A DNA stretch of 24,167 bases from Candidatus Pacearchaeota archaeon (GCA_002690445.1 NZER01000366.1:1-24167); one strand, 5' to 3'; shown: positions 15,012-21,265, counted from the first letter of the stretch. Program-made: numbers and translations. Notes: generated from the letters alone by a model not told the origin.

Positions 15012-15098
15012 ATGTTCTACTTCTCACCACGACCGCAACCCACAGCTCGGCGTCTATCCCGACGGCCACCGACATCCCGCCCTGCCTCGGCAGGGTAG
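15012..15098 (+). CDS. Very small Arg/Pro-rich protein, 28 aa
   Basis: AGGAG eight bases before ATG 15012 and an eight-base gap to the previous stop suggest translation. The peptide is rich in Arg, Pro and Ser, like some antimicrobial or ribosome-binding peptides, but this could be chance. The terminal codons overlap the hairpin at 15080-15095. Confidence 0.35.
   Translation: MFYFSPRPQPTARRLSRRPPTSRPASAG
15080..15095 (+). terminator. Hairpin at the end of the small ORF
   Basis: CCCTGCC and GGCAGGG make a 7-bp palindrome with almost no loop (in practice six pairs and a CTCG loop). It lies directly before repeat copy C. Confidence 0.4.
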
Positions 15099-15100
15099 GG

Positions 15101-15178
15101 TGCGCCCTATCACCATCTTGGGCACACACGCGCGCGCCCTCCTCAAAGTTGGGCAGCACACACGCGCGCTCCTCAGAT
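15101..15178 (+). repeat. Dispersed intergenic repeat, copies C and D (partial)
   Basis: Copy C (15101-15145) has GCCC-TATCACCATCTT-GGGC followed by a 16-base alternating tract GCACACACGCGCGCGC. Copy D (15150-15178) keeps only the GGGC half and a GCACACACGCGCGC tract. Both lack the downstream part seen in copies A and B. Confidence 0.75.
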
Positions 15179-15184
15179 AAACTG

Positions 15185-15217
15185 TTGACTTCCACGACCA
15201 CGGTGTTAGTGGATTAA
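15185..15217 (+). promoter_or_regulatory. Promoter region of the 15246 unit
   Basis: TTGACTTCCACGAC is shared with the promoter at 16233. Here the -10 box is ambiguous (TAGTGG at 16-base spacing or GATTAA at 21), because a few bases appear to be inserted relative to the other copy. Confidence 0.5.
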
Positions 15218-15245
15218 TGACACCACACCAACCCAGGAAACCAGC

Positions 15246-15515
15246 ATGACCTGCCAAGTTGAAACACTAAGCGTAGCCGATGTACTCGATAGCACCGAGG
15301 CAATGCTGCCCGTAGACGTGGACCTGTACCTGCACCTGCACTCAGCGGCGGTCAAGCTGCGGCGACTGGTCCGGGTTGAAGGGTTGACCCGCGCCGACGT
15401 TGATCAGCGCTTTAACCCTGACGACTGCTTAGCCACCGCCGTGGTCATTACCGAAATGTTGACACCCTGGACCCCTGATCGTCCCTTTCACAATCTCAAC
15501 CTCTGGCGGGCCTAA
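15246..15515 (+). CDS. Unknown protein, 89 aa
   Basis: ATG 15246 follows ACACCACACCAACCCAGGAAACCAGC, the common leader with AGGAA. The protein is mostly helical, with acidic N-terminal part (VADVLDSTEAMLPVDVDLYL) and a basic helix (AAVKLRRLVRVEG) near residue 35. No recognised domain or membrane segment is seen. It is the first gene of a five-gene plus-strand series ending at 17268. Confidence 0.75.
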   Translation: MTCQVETLSVADVLDSTEAMLPVDVDLYLHLHSAAVKLRRLVRVEGLTRADVDQRFNPDDCLATAVVITEMLTPWTPDRPFHNLNLWRA

Positions 15516-15538
15516 TGAACCCCACCACAGAGGACACC

Positions 15539-15838
15539 ATGACAACCGAAGAATCCCTACTCAGCCTTCGCTTCACATCCTGCGGACTCAATGCCGATTG
15601 GTGCGTGTCGGCTTGGCACGTTGGAGACAACAAGCCCAACACGGTCAGCGGCGACATCTACGTCATCGAGGACGAGGACGCCTACCCCGATCTCGCGCGG
15701 TTCTTTGTAGTCCAGCGGACCTACACCGAGGACGAGGACATCGACGACAAGGAACTCGCTGGTCCACTCACAGCAAAGGACGCCATCCTGACTTGCGAGT
15801 ACTACACCATGACCGACACCACCAAGAGGACACCATGA
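15539..15838 (+). CDS. Unknown acidic protein, 99 aa
   Basis: I choose ATG 15539 because CACCACAGAGGACACC, the repeated leader, is immediately upstream; an ATG at 15515 overlaps the preceding stop, but its first eight codons are just the leader. The protein is acidic (EDEDAYPDL, EDEDIDDKEL) with mixed strand-like and helical segments. The last codons (DTTKRTP) are the leader of the next gene read in frame. No family is recognised. Confidence 0.75.
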   Translation: MTTEESLLSLRFTSCGLNADWCVSAWHVGDNKPNTVSGDIYVIEDEDAYPDLARFFVVQRTYTEDEDIDDKELAGPLTAKDAILTCEYYTMTDTTKRTP

Positions 15839-16236
15839 CACTACCAATCACCATCCAACTCACTGAAGCCGAGGCGCACGCCTTGAACGATGCGCTTGAG
15901 CATCTCAGCCGCGACATGGAAGCCCGACTTCCAGACGTGAAACTCATGACCGATGACGAACGCGAGTTGGCCGACATCTTCCGGTCCATGTACAACATCT
16001 CACAGACCGTCTCCGAGATGATCGAGGGCGCCATCACTCAGAACGTCACCATGGGCAAGCCCGGCGCATGCCCCCAGTGCGGAGAGGACAACAGCAAGGC
16101 ACCATTCCTGCTTGAGCAGACAGGCGCAGACGCACACTGCAACCACGAGGTCGAGTACAACTACTCCTGCGACAACTGCAGGTGCCGATTCGATGAAGTG
16201 TGGATGTACTCCCACAAGGAAGTCACCAGACGTTGA
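15835..16236 (+). CDS. Zinc-ribbon protein, 133 aa
   Basis: ATG 15835 overlaps the upstream stop by four bases and is preceded by ACCACCAAGAGGACACC. Residues 8-66 form amphipathic helices (TEAEAHALNDALEHLSRDME); residues 79-115 carry CPQC and CDNC, a zinc ribbon with the pairs 30 residues apart. A helical part with a C-terminal ribbon suggests a small DNA-binding or transcription-modifying protein; the exact role is unknown. It begins with MTLP, like the next gene. Confidence 0.8.
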   Translation: MTLPITIQLTEAEAHALNDALEHLSRDMEARLPDVKLMTDDERELADIFRSMYNISQTVSEMIEGAITQNVTMGKPGACPQCGEDNSKAPFLLEQTGADAHCNHEVEYNYSCDNCRCRFDEVWMYSHKEVTRR

Positions 16237-16261
16237 CTTCCACGACAACAGGTGCGATAAT
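16233..16261 (+). promoter_or_regulatory. Promoter TTGACT-17-GATAAT
   Basis: TTGACT (16233-16238), which includes the stop of the preceding gene, a 17-base spacer and GATAAT (16256-16261) form a good sigma70-type promoter for the gene at 16289. Confidence 0.75.
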
Positions 16262-16288
16262 GACAATACACCACACCAAGAGGACACC

Positions 16289-16720
16289 ATGACACTACCG
16301 AACTTTCAACCTAACGACATCATCGTCCCCGACAAGTTCGACTACCCAGAGGGCGCACTCCACGTGGACTCATGGGACGGCGAGACGCTGATCGCATACC
16401 CCGAAGGCGGTGGACCCTGCCACCGCTTCCCACTCGACAAGGTTGAGGAGTACAACTTCTACATCGTCGACATCGAATTGACCACCCCCCGATGGCGCAA
16501 GGCCACGTTCAGCATCGGTGACGGGCCCGAGAACGCAGACACGCTCATCTTCCGGCTCACCCACGCACTCGGCACCATGCAGGGACTGTGCGGCAACGAA
16601 CCAGACAAGCGAGACCCGGCGATGGTCCGCGAGTGGGACACATGCAACGAAATCCGCCTTCAGGGGATGGCTTGGCTTTCCTCGACAGATGAACCCGACA
16701 CCACCAAGAGGACAACATGA
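16289..16720 (+). CDS. Unknown protein, 143 aa
   Basis: ATG 16289 follows CACCACACCAAGAGGACACC. The N-terminal half (VPDKFDYPEGALHVDSWDGE, LIAYPEGGG) looks beta-rich; the C-terminal half is helical. The end of the gene (PDTTKRTT) doubles as the leader of the next gene, whose ATG overlaps the stop by four bases. No family is recognised. It shares the opening MTLP with the upstream gene, but only because the leader repeat extends past the start codon. Confidence 0.78.
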   Translation: MTLPNFQPNDIIVPDKFDYPEGALHVDSWDGETLIAYPEGGGPCHRFPLDKVEEYNFYIVDIELTTPRWRKATFSIGDGPENADTLIFRLTHALGTMQGLCGNEPDKRDPAMVREWDTCNEIRLQGMAWLSSTDEPDTTKRTT

Positions 16721-17268
16721 CACTCGACGCATTCCTGTACAACTACCTGACTTACACCCTCCTTCCGGCCCTGCACGAGAAGCGCATCTACATCGATGAC
16801 GACACCTACCGGGTCTATGTCACCGATTGCTCAAAGGCAGGCTCGTTCGTCCACATCGAACGCATGACATCCCCAGACGAGGACCACAACTGGACCATCT
16901 GTGCCACGCCCGGTTGGGATGGTGCAACCACGACCATCCCCGTCGATGTCCATGATCCGATTGGCGCTGTCGAACTTTTCGGCCAAGCCGTTGATGTCGC
17001 ATGGACCGGCAAGGTCAAGTACGATGTCGAGGTCTACCTGCACACCCTGCGCAACCACATCGTCACGGTCATCCTGCCCGCGCTCTGGCCAGACTTGAGC
17101 GAAGAGCCAATGACCAAAACCATTGTGCTATTCGACGACGGCGAGACTTGGGGCATCTGCGCGCACACGCTCGACATTACCGACAAGGAGTACGAACGAA
17201 TCTCCGAAGGTGGCGAGAAGATCCGCAATGTGGTTCCAAAATGGGAATCACGAAGCAACCCCGTCTAA
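16717..17268 (+). CDS. Unknown protein with C-terminal phage 'VLFDDGETW' module, 183 aa
   Basis: ATG 16717 overlaps the upstream stop (ATGA) and has AGAGGACAAC before it. Residues 1-130 are an unrecognised mixed domain. From residue 132 (internal ATG at 17110) the sequence reads MTKTIVLFDDGETWGICAHT and continues ITDKEYERISEGGEKIRNV, which I know as a small stand-alone protein in many phages. Here it is joined to another domain, or the internal ATG starts a second product; no clear ribosome site is seen there. A hairpin follows. Confidence 0.78.
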   Translation: MTLDAFLYNYLTYTLLPALHEKRIYIDDDTYRVYVTDCSKAGSFVHIERMTSPDEDHNWTICATPGWDGATTTIPVDVHDPIGAVELFGQAVDVAWTGKVKYDVEVYLHTLRNHIVTVILPALWPDLSEEPMTKTIVLFDDGETWGICAHTLDITDKEYERISEGGEKIRNVVPKWESRSNPV

Positions 17269-17288
17269 CCACTTGGCTCGCGCGAGCC

Positions 17289-17326
17289 GGCGGCAGGAGT
17301 GGATGTGGTGTCCTCCTCCTGCCGCC
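17289..17326 (+). terminator. Hairpin terminator after 17268
   Basis: GGCGGCAGGAG (17289-17299) and CTCCTGCCGCC (17316-17326) pair perfectly over a 16-base loop. There is no T-tract. Confidence 0.5.
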
Positions 17327-17359
17327 CATTCCACCCGAGCTGGGACAAGGAGAACAACT

Positions 17360-17455
17360 ATGCTACCTGGAGTACTCGAGCAGCTGGCCGCGGCATTCAT
17401 CTGGACCTCCATCGTGCTCGCCGGCACACTCTCAATCCTCTGGCTGTTCTCGTGA
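17360..17455 (+). CDS. Single-span membrane microprotein, 31 aa
   Basis: ATG 17360 is preceded by GGGACAAGGAGAACAACT with AGGAG at good spacing. After an N-terminal stretch with one Glu, about 20 hydrophobic residues (Ala, Phe, Ile, Leu, Val, Trp) reach the C-terminus, enough for one membrane helix. Like the 23-residue peptide at 13056 it lies between two hairpins and just before a copy of the dispersed repeat. Role unknown; lysis or exclusion are possibilities only. Confidence 0.6.
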   Translation: MLPGVLEQLAAAFIWTSIVLAGTLSILWLFS

Positions 17456-17461
17456 CGGCCA

Positions 17462-17475
17462 CCCCCTCAAGGGGG
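17462..17475 (+). terminator. Short hairpin CCCCCT-CA-AGGGGG
   Basis: A six-base stem lies six bases after the microprotein stop. It has no T-tract and may only be a weak terminator. Confidence 0.4.
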
Positions 17476-17477
17476 GC

Positions 17478-17514
17478 TCGCCCTATCACAAAAGCGGGCA
17501 CGCACGCGCGCGCT
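17478..17514 (+). repeat. Dispersed intergenic repeat, copy E (partial)
   Basis: CTCGCCC-TATCACAAAAGC-GGGC followed by the 16-base alternating tract GCACGCACGCGCGCGC. As in the other copies, the stem is conserved while the loop end varies. Confidence 0.8.
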
Positions 17515-17515
17515 C

Positions 17516-17922
17516 ATGTCAGGCCAGGAGGAAATCCACGACATCCTCGAGCCTGTTGCCTCACAGCAAACAAACCAGAAACATGCCGGGGCGGACCGCG
17601 GGTTTGACCCAGTGACGTCAACCGCCCCCCTTCCGACCCCGACGGAGAACCCTCCGCGAGCTCGCGCCAGGAGACACACCCCGACCCCCGGCCGATACCG
17701 GTTTGACCCGATTTACAGTACGCTCCTTGATGAGCATATTGCCCTTGAAACGCCGATAATGGGACTTTCGCTGTATGGCCTTGCACCACACAGAAGGGGC
17801 CCCTTTTGAACAGGCGGCGAGCACAATCCCTCCCCCGGCTTCATCATCGCGGTTAATCCAGTTCGTTACATTCTGTGGGAACATACATTTTGAAAGGCTA
17901 TAAAGGTTTGCGATAGAGTTCC
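17516..17922 (+). other. 407-base stretch without a confirmed gene
   Basis: A 97-codon open frame (17516-17809) begins directly at the end of repeat E, without a ribosome site, and is rich in Pro, Arg and Thr; it contains two similar FDPVTST / FDPIYST pieces. I do not accept it as a gene with confidence. The rest contains GGTTTGACCC twice (near 17600 and 17698) and, near 17890, TTTTGAAAGGCTATAAAGG, which may hold the promoter for the next gene. Confidence 0.3.
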
Positions 17923-18441
17923 ATGAGCGAGCATTACAAAATGGCGAGTCGGTGGTATCGGACTCAGCGGAGGTTGGAGCGTTCAGGTTTTGCACGAGCG
18001 TCACCTCGGGTGTGTGATGTTGCGTCATTTTACGCCGACATAGACTGTCATTTAACGGGTACTTGGCTACGGAGTGAGGTTCAGGCATGTGGGATACGAT
18101 TGTACCTTATGTATCGTGAGGTAGAGGAGGGGTTTGGCTGTGGTGGTCGGTTGGAGGATTTTTCGGTAGTAGTGTGTGAGGATCCTCGGACGGTATTCAA
18201 TTGGTTGCGCGGTTCTCGAGGGGTGAAGCGGTACACGATAGACTTGCTTCACAGCTGGGCAGTACTGTTGAGTTGTCATTGGCGCGCGCGTGGTCTTGGG
18301 GTTTCCATATTATGTCATCCGACCGGATTATTGGAGCCTTTAATCGGAGAAGTGGGGTTATACATAGAGTCCTCATTGGCCTCAGAAACCAGCTCTACGG
18401 CCTCTGTCGTCTGTCCTCCAAGCGGGGACAGTGATAAGTGA
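17923..18441 (+). CDS. Possible helix-turn-helix regulator, 172 aa
   Basis: ATG 17923 has only a weak ribosome site (GATAGAG). Residues from about 86, DPRTVFNWLRGSRGVKRYTI followed by DLLHSWAVLL, follow the spacing of an XRE-type helix-turn-helix (recognition-helix W, then R-G, then a Leu-rich helix). The N-terminus is basic (RWYRTQRRLERSG). The C-terminal tail is Ser/Thr-rich. The gene is markedly G/T-rich on the coding strand, unlike the A/C-rich genes before it. Standing next to a region packed with repeated boxes, a repressor or origin-binding protein is a reasonable reading, but the assignment is tentative. Confidence 0.6.
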   Translation: MSEHYKMASRWYRTQRRLERSGFARASPRVCDVASFYADIDCHLTGTWLRSEVQACGIRLYLMYREVEEGFGCGGRLEDFSVVVCEDPRTVFNWLRGSRGVKRYTIDLLHSWAVLLSCHWRARGLGVSILCHPTGLLEPLIGEVGLYIESSLASETSSTASVVCPPSGDSDK

Positions 18442-18927
18442 GGTTCTTTGGGCATTTTCGATAGTTCCGCTGGCGTCCTGGTGGACACGTCAAGACTTTG
18501 TTCCGTCATTTTTCGGAGGTAGGGCCACCTGATAGTGTGGGTACAAGGGGCATTATCGGCCGTTTAATTTTGCTGTCCCTACCTGTCCCTACCTGTTTCT
18601 ACTAGAGTGTTCTAGTGTACCTTACCACTATATGCTATTCGTATAACTCCCTCTCTATGACTCTTTTAGTAAAGTAGGTAGGGACAGGTAAGGCCATAGA
18701 GATAAGCCGGGTGCAAAGGGTATTTTATGCTGGCCCCCTGTAGGGACACTTGGCCCTACCTAGTAGGGACACCGTCACTTTCGGCGAGTCTTGCGTCTAT
18801 TCTATTACCCTTTAGTTGCCGCTGTTGGTGCCCAGGTAGAGAACATATCGCCAAAGTAATTGATTGACATCAGCTCAGAACACCATATATAGTATAGTAG
18901 TTCACACCACTGAACAGGAGAATCACG
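18442..18927. promoter_or_regulatory. Non-coding box-rich region: operator cluster or replication origin
   Basis: No credible gene lies here. There are three tandem 10-bp units (CTGTCCCTAC twice, then CTGTTTCTAC; 18573-18602), the palindrome ACTAGAGTGTTCTAGT (18601-18616), an A/T-rich stretch, then AGGTAGGGACAG (18676-18687), GTAGGGACAC twice (18740-18749, 18763-18772), and CCCTACCTAGTAGGG (18755-18769). Five copies of TGTCCCTA or its complement lie within 200 bases. A promoter ends the region. Both an iteron origin and a repressor-binding cluster fit. Confidence 0.65.
18864..18893 (+). promoter_or_regulatory. Promoter TTGACA-18-TATAGT
   Basis: TTGACA (18864-18869), an 18-base spacer and TATAGT (18888-18893) form a strong promoter 35 bases before ATG 18928. 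It probably drives the genes up to 20136. Confidence 0.75.
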
Positions 18928-19026
18928 ATGCCAGTGACCTATAGAGCGGGGTATTTTGCCTTAGCCTTGAGCGGATTATTTGCCACGTTGCCTGCCGTTG
19001 CCCATCGATCAGGGGGTGCCAAGTGA
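18928..19026 (+). CDS. Secreted or membrane peptide, 32 aa, AHRSGG ending
   Basis: ATG 18928 has AGGAG at good spacing and follows the promoter leader. The peptide has a basic N-terminus, a hydrophobic core (ALALSGLFATLP) and a typical signal-peptidase site AVA followed by HRSGG. That reading recalls the N-terminus of small secreted bacterial proteins beginning AHSGG and continuing with Cys/His motifs; here it stops after five more residues, so it may be a truncated remnant. The stop overlaps the next start (GTGA). Confidence 0.55.
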   Translation: MPVTYRAGYFALALSGLFATLPAVAHRSGGAK

Positions 19027-19328
19027 CTAGTTATACGCCCGGACCCTGGGATGTCGAGACAGACCTACGATACGGCCCAGATCACTTCTACATCAGGACT
19101 GGTGAAGGGCGTGAAGGAGTTCACGTCTGCACAATGAACCGCACAGTCGGGCATCGTCTCCGATCGCCAAGCGACATCGCCGCAGACGCCCGCCTGATAG
19201 CAGCAGCGCCTGACCTATTGGATGCCTTGAAGGCAATGGTCGCTGCGATGGACGCGGACCTATTCGAACTTCAAATCGCAAAGTTGGCGGCACAAGCCGC
19301 TATCGCCCAAGCCAATGGAGGTGAGTGA
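19023..19328 (+). CDS. 'TPGPW' family small phage protein, 101 aa
   Basis: The start is GTG 19023, overlapping the upstream TGA by four bases. The product has the pattern of a very common phage and prophage family: N-terminal YTPGPWDVE (residues 4-12) and the helix IAADARLIAAAPDLLDALKA at about 53-72. The remainder is an Ala-rich helix. The family is widespread next to early genes but has no established function that I know of. The stop overlaps the next ATG (TGATG). Confidence 0.8.
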   Translation: MTSYTPGPWDVETDLRYGPDHFYIRTGEGREGVHVCTMNRTVGHRLRSPSDIAADARLIAAAPDLLDALKAMVAAMDADLFELQIAKLAAQAAIAQANGGE

Positions 19329-19729
19329 TGGCTATGATTGTATGTTCGTGGTGTAGTAACCACTTTCACTTGTTTAGAAATGACGAGGTAGGAAACCTCG
19401 ATGAATCGGTAGAGCCCGGCTCTCCACCAACTGGAGTCTACAAGTTGGAGAAGGCAGAAGAGTTTGTAGAGCTCATGAAGAAGATCGCCCCCGCAAAGCG
19501 TAAGAACTTCATGCTTGTGGTCTACGGAGAAGGCGATGAAGTCCAGCCTGGCGACAAGCTGGAACTCAGGTCCAATCCCGGAAAGGTCGGAACAGTAGTT
19601 ACATACGTTCCGCGCTATGCAGGAGACAGTACCCCAAAAGGTACTTTCACCATTCAATGGGAAGACGAAACTACGTCAAACCATACAAACGAGGAAGTGT
19701 GGTTTGCTCCCCCAGGAGGTGAGGGATGA
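19328..19729 (+). CDS. Small protein with CxxC and beta-barrel-like end, 133 aa
   Basis: ATG 19328 overlaps the preceding stop by one base; an in-frame GTG directly before it would add one residue. The N-terminus has CSWC (residues 6-9) and nearby His residues that might bind zinc. The middle is helical (EEFVELMKKIAPAKRK). The end, GDKLELRSNPGKVGTVVTYV and FTIQWEDETTSNH, has the strand pattern of KOW or Tudor-like barrels found in nucleic-acid-binding phage proteins. It overlaps the next gene by four bases. Confidence 0.75.
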   Translation: MAMIVCSWCSNHFHLFRNDEVGNLDESVEPGSPPTGVYKLEKAEEFVELMKKIAPAKRKNFMLVVYGEGDEVQPGDKLELRSNPGKVGTVVTYVPRYAGDSTPKGTFTIQWEDETTSNHTNEEVWFAPPGGEG

Positions 19730-20136
19730 GCAACCCAATCTACGACACTGAAAAGATCATGATGGTTCCATTCAGAATCGATATGGCTGTTGCTGACGTG
19801 CCTGCCAAGGCGCTCACCGCGTACCTCATGCGCATGGCGTTGAACCACACTGAGCTCGTGTTCGACGAGCAGATGGAGATGGTTCGCTTCGAGGCGGTTG
19901 CCGAGGGTAGCGACAAAGCCAGCTTCACCGCTGGTCTCTTGGTGATGACCATTCACGACACGATATTGCCTGTGGTTGTCTACACTGCCGAGGAGCACAC
20001 TGGAGCTGGCCAACCGTGCGAGTCAGTGCAGGACTTGGTTGACCACGGGTGTCCGCAGGAGTTGGCGAACCAACTGGTAGTCATGGCGCTCGAGATGTTC
20101 CAAGACGAGGAAGACCTCGCCGAAGTTGGGCATTAA
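19726..20136 (+). CDS. Unknown protein, 136 aa
   Basis: ATG 19726 overlaps the upstream stop by four bases and has GGAGGTGAGGG before it. The protein is acidic, with alternating strand-like stretches and helices, and a C-terminal acidic helix (MALEMFQDEEDLAEVGH). No motif is recognised. It closes the four-gene coupled unit starting at 18928; a new promoter starts at its stop codon. Confidence 0.75.
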   Translation: MSNPIYDTEKIMMVPFRIDMAVADVPAKALTAYLMRMALNHTELVFDEQMEMVRFEAVAEGSDKASFTAGLLVMTIHDTILPVVVYTAEEHTGAGQPCESVQDLVDHGCPQELANQLVVMALEMFQDEEDLAEVGH

Positions 20137-20168
20137 TTGACCAGAGGTTGTATCCGTAGTAGGATACA
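20137..20168 (+). promoter_or_regulatory. Promoter with overlapping palindromic operator
   Basis: TTGACC (20137-20142), 17-base spacer, TAGGAT (20160-20165). The palindrome TGTATCCGTAGTAGGATACA (20149-20168, 7-bp arms) covers the spacer and the -10 box, the classical place for a repressor. It controls the adenine methyltransferase. Confidence 0.65.
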
Positions 20169-20200
20169 CTAACACCACAACCCAGAGGAACTACACCCCA

Positions 20201-20950
20201 ATGATGTTACGTCCCTTCTTTTCCTTCTACGGGTCCAAGTGGCAGATTGCCAAGCGGTATCCCACGCCAGAGCACGGTACGATTATCGAGCCGTTTGCTG
20301 GGTCTGCTGGGTACTCGCTTCGATATCCCGACCGCATGGTCAAGCTCATCGACATTGACCCAAGAGTTGTGGGTGTGTGGTCCTACCTGATTGCAACACC
20401 GTCTTGGGAGATAGCGAGGTTGCCTTTACTTGAGCCGAGCCAATCCGTCGATGACTTGAACATCTGCCAAGAGGCGCGGTGGCTCATTGGTTTCTGGCTC
20501 AACAAGGCGAGCACTATGCCAAAGAAGTCTGCGTCTGCGTGGATGCGAAAGGAGAGGTACAAGAACCAGTTCTGGGGAGAACGGATCCGAGAGCGGGTAG
20601 CCTCTCAGGTTGACAGCATTCGGCATTGGGAAGTTGCGCATGGGTCGTATGCGGACATCCCTGCTCAGGAGGCTACGTGGTTTATCGACCCCCCGTATCA
20701 GGCGAAGGGCAAGTACTATTCGTGCAGTCTCGAGTCGTCTTGCTTTCCATTGCTTGCTCAGTGGTGTCGGTCATTGCCTGGTCAAGTGATCGCATGCGAG
20801 CAAGATGGTGCCAACTGGCTACCGTTCGCCCATCTCGTCGATGCCAAGGCGACAACAAAGTCAGCTGGAGCATCACAAACAAGCAAAGAAGTTATCTGGA
20901 CATCTCATTCACCACAACGGAGAACAACACCATGCCGATGCAATATGTAG
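20201..20950 (+). CDS. Dam-like N6-adenine DNA methyltransferase
   Basis: This enzyme methylates adenine N6 in DNA using S-adenosylmethionine. The order of motifs is that of the D12/alpha class: FSFYGSKWQIA (7-17), EPFAGSAGYSLRY (30-42, AdoMet binding), DIDP (51-54) and catalytic DPPY (163-166). With 249 residues it is near the usual length of about 250-280. The start ATG 20201 has AGAGGAA in its leader; a second ATG follows at once. The natural end of such proteins is near KEVIWTSHS; the last dozen residues here are translated from the leader of the next gene, an overlapping extension. No partner endonuclease is seen, so it probably protects phage DNA or times gene expression. Confidence 0.92.
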   Translation: MMLRPFFSFYGSKWQIAKRYPTPEHGTIIEPFAGSAGYSLRYPDRMVKLIDIDPRVVGVWSYLIATPSWEIARLPLLEPSQSVDDLNICQEARWLIGFWLNKASTMPKKSASAWMRKERYKNQFWGERIRERVASQVDSIRHWEVAHGSYADIPAQEATWFIDPPYQAKGKYYSCSLESSCFPLLAQWCRSLPGQVIACEQDGANWLPFAHLVDAKATTKSAGASQTSKEVIWTSHSPQRRTTPCRCNM

Positions 20951-21255
20951 AACCTGAAGTCGCCTTTCAAGTGACCAACCCAGAAGGGAAGACTTGGATC
21001 ATCTACTACACCTATAAGAACAACAACATCAAGAGTCGGTACGACTTCTGGTACACAACCGACGTGCAAGAGCGCGAGGAGTTCGAGTTCGACATCCGAT
21101 GTCTACTTAAACTTCAGGATCGATTGACGCCACTTCAGCGATACGGATCGAACTCCGACCAACTGTTACTTCAATTGGGACTGAGCATTGGCTTCGTCAC
21201 CTTCAAAGATAATCTGCTTGTATTGAGCACTATCAAAGCCGTACAGGGCAGGTAG
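20932..21255 (+). CDS. Unknown protein, 107 aa
   Basis: ATG 20932 lies inside the end of the methyltransferase gene (19-base overlap) and is preceded by CACCACAACGGAGAACAACACC, the common leader; in-frame codons further upstream belong to the methyltransferase region. The protein is rich in Tyr, Phe and Trp in its first half (TWIIYYTYKNNN, YDFWYTTD), with strand-like character, then Leu-rich helices. No family is recognised. The next gene starts 11 bases after its stop. Confidence 0.75.
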   Translation: MPMQYVEPEVAFQVTNPEGKTWIIYYTYKNNNIKSRYDFWYTTDVQEREEFEFDIRCLLKLQDRLTPLQRYGSNSDQLLLQLGLSIGFVTFKDNLLVLSTIKAVQGR

Positions 21256-21265
21256 GAGAAACACC

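Noticed and set aside
14331..15098. 255-codon plus-strand frame
   Set aside because: It overlaps the GP88 gene in another frame, has unlikely composition, and only its last 28 codons have a ribosome site; those are listed separately.
13208..17514. CRISPR array
   Set aside because: The repeat copies are far apart, unequal in length, and separated by genes; there are no regular spacers or cas genes.
17001..17615. 204-codon plus-strand frame
   Set aside because: It overlaps the 16717 gene in another frame, then runs through a hairpin, the 31-residue microprotein gene and the repeat element.
17878..17893. LexA-like box GAACATACATTT
   Set aside because: Only one half fits the GAAC-N4-GTTC pattern; a similar half near 18840 is not better.
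17618..18088. 156-codon minus-strand frame
   Set aside because: No ribosome site, unusual composition, and it overlaps the better supported plus-strand gene at 17923.
18315..18509. 64-codon minus-strand frame with plausible composition
   Set aside because: No ribosome site before its ATG, and it overlaps the end of the 17923 gene.
18537..18605. Short GTG-started frame through the box region
   Set aside because: The spacing to the GGAGGT upstream is too long, and the frame simply reads through the tandem boxes.
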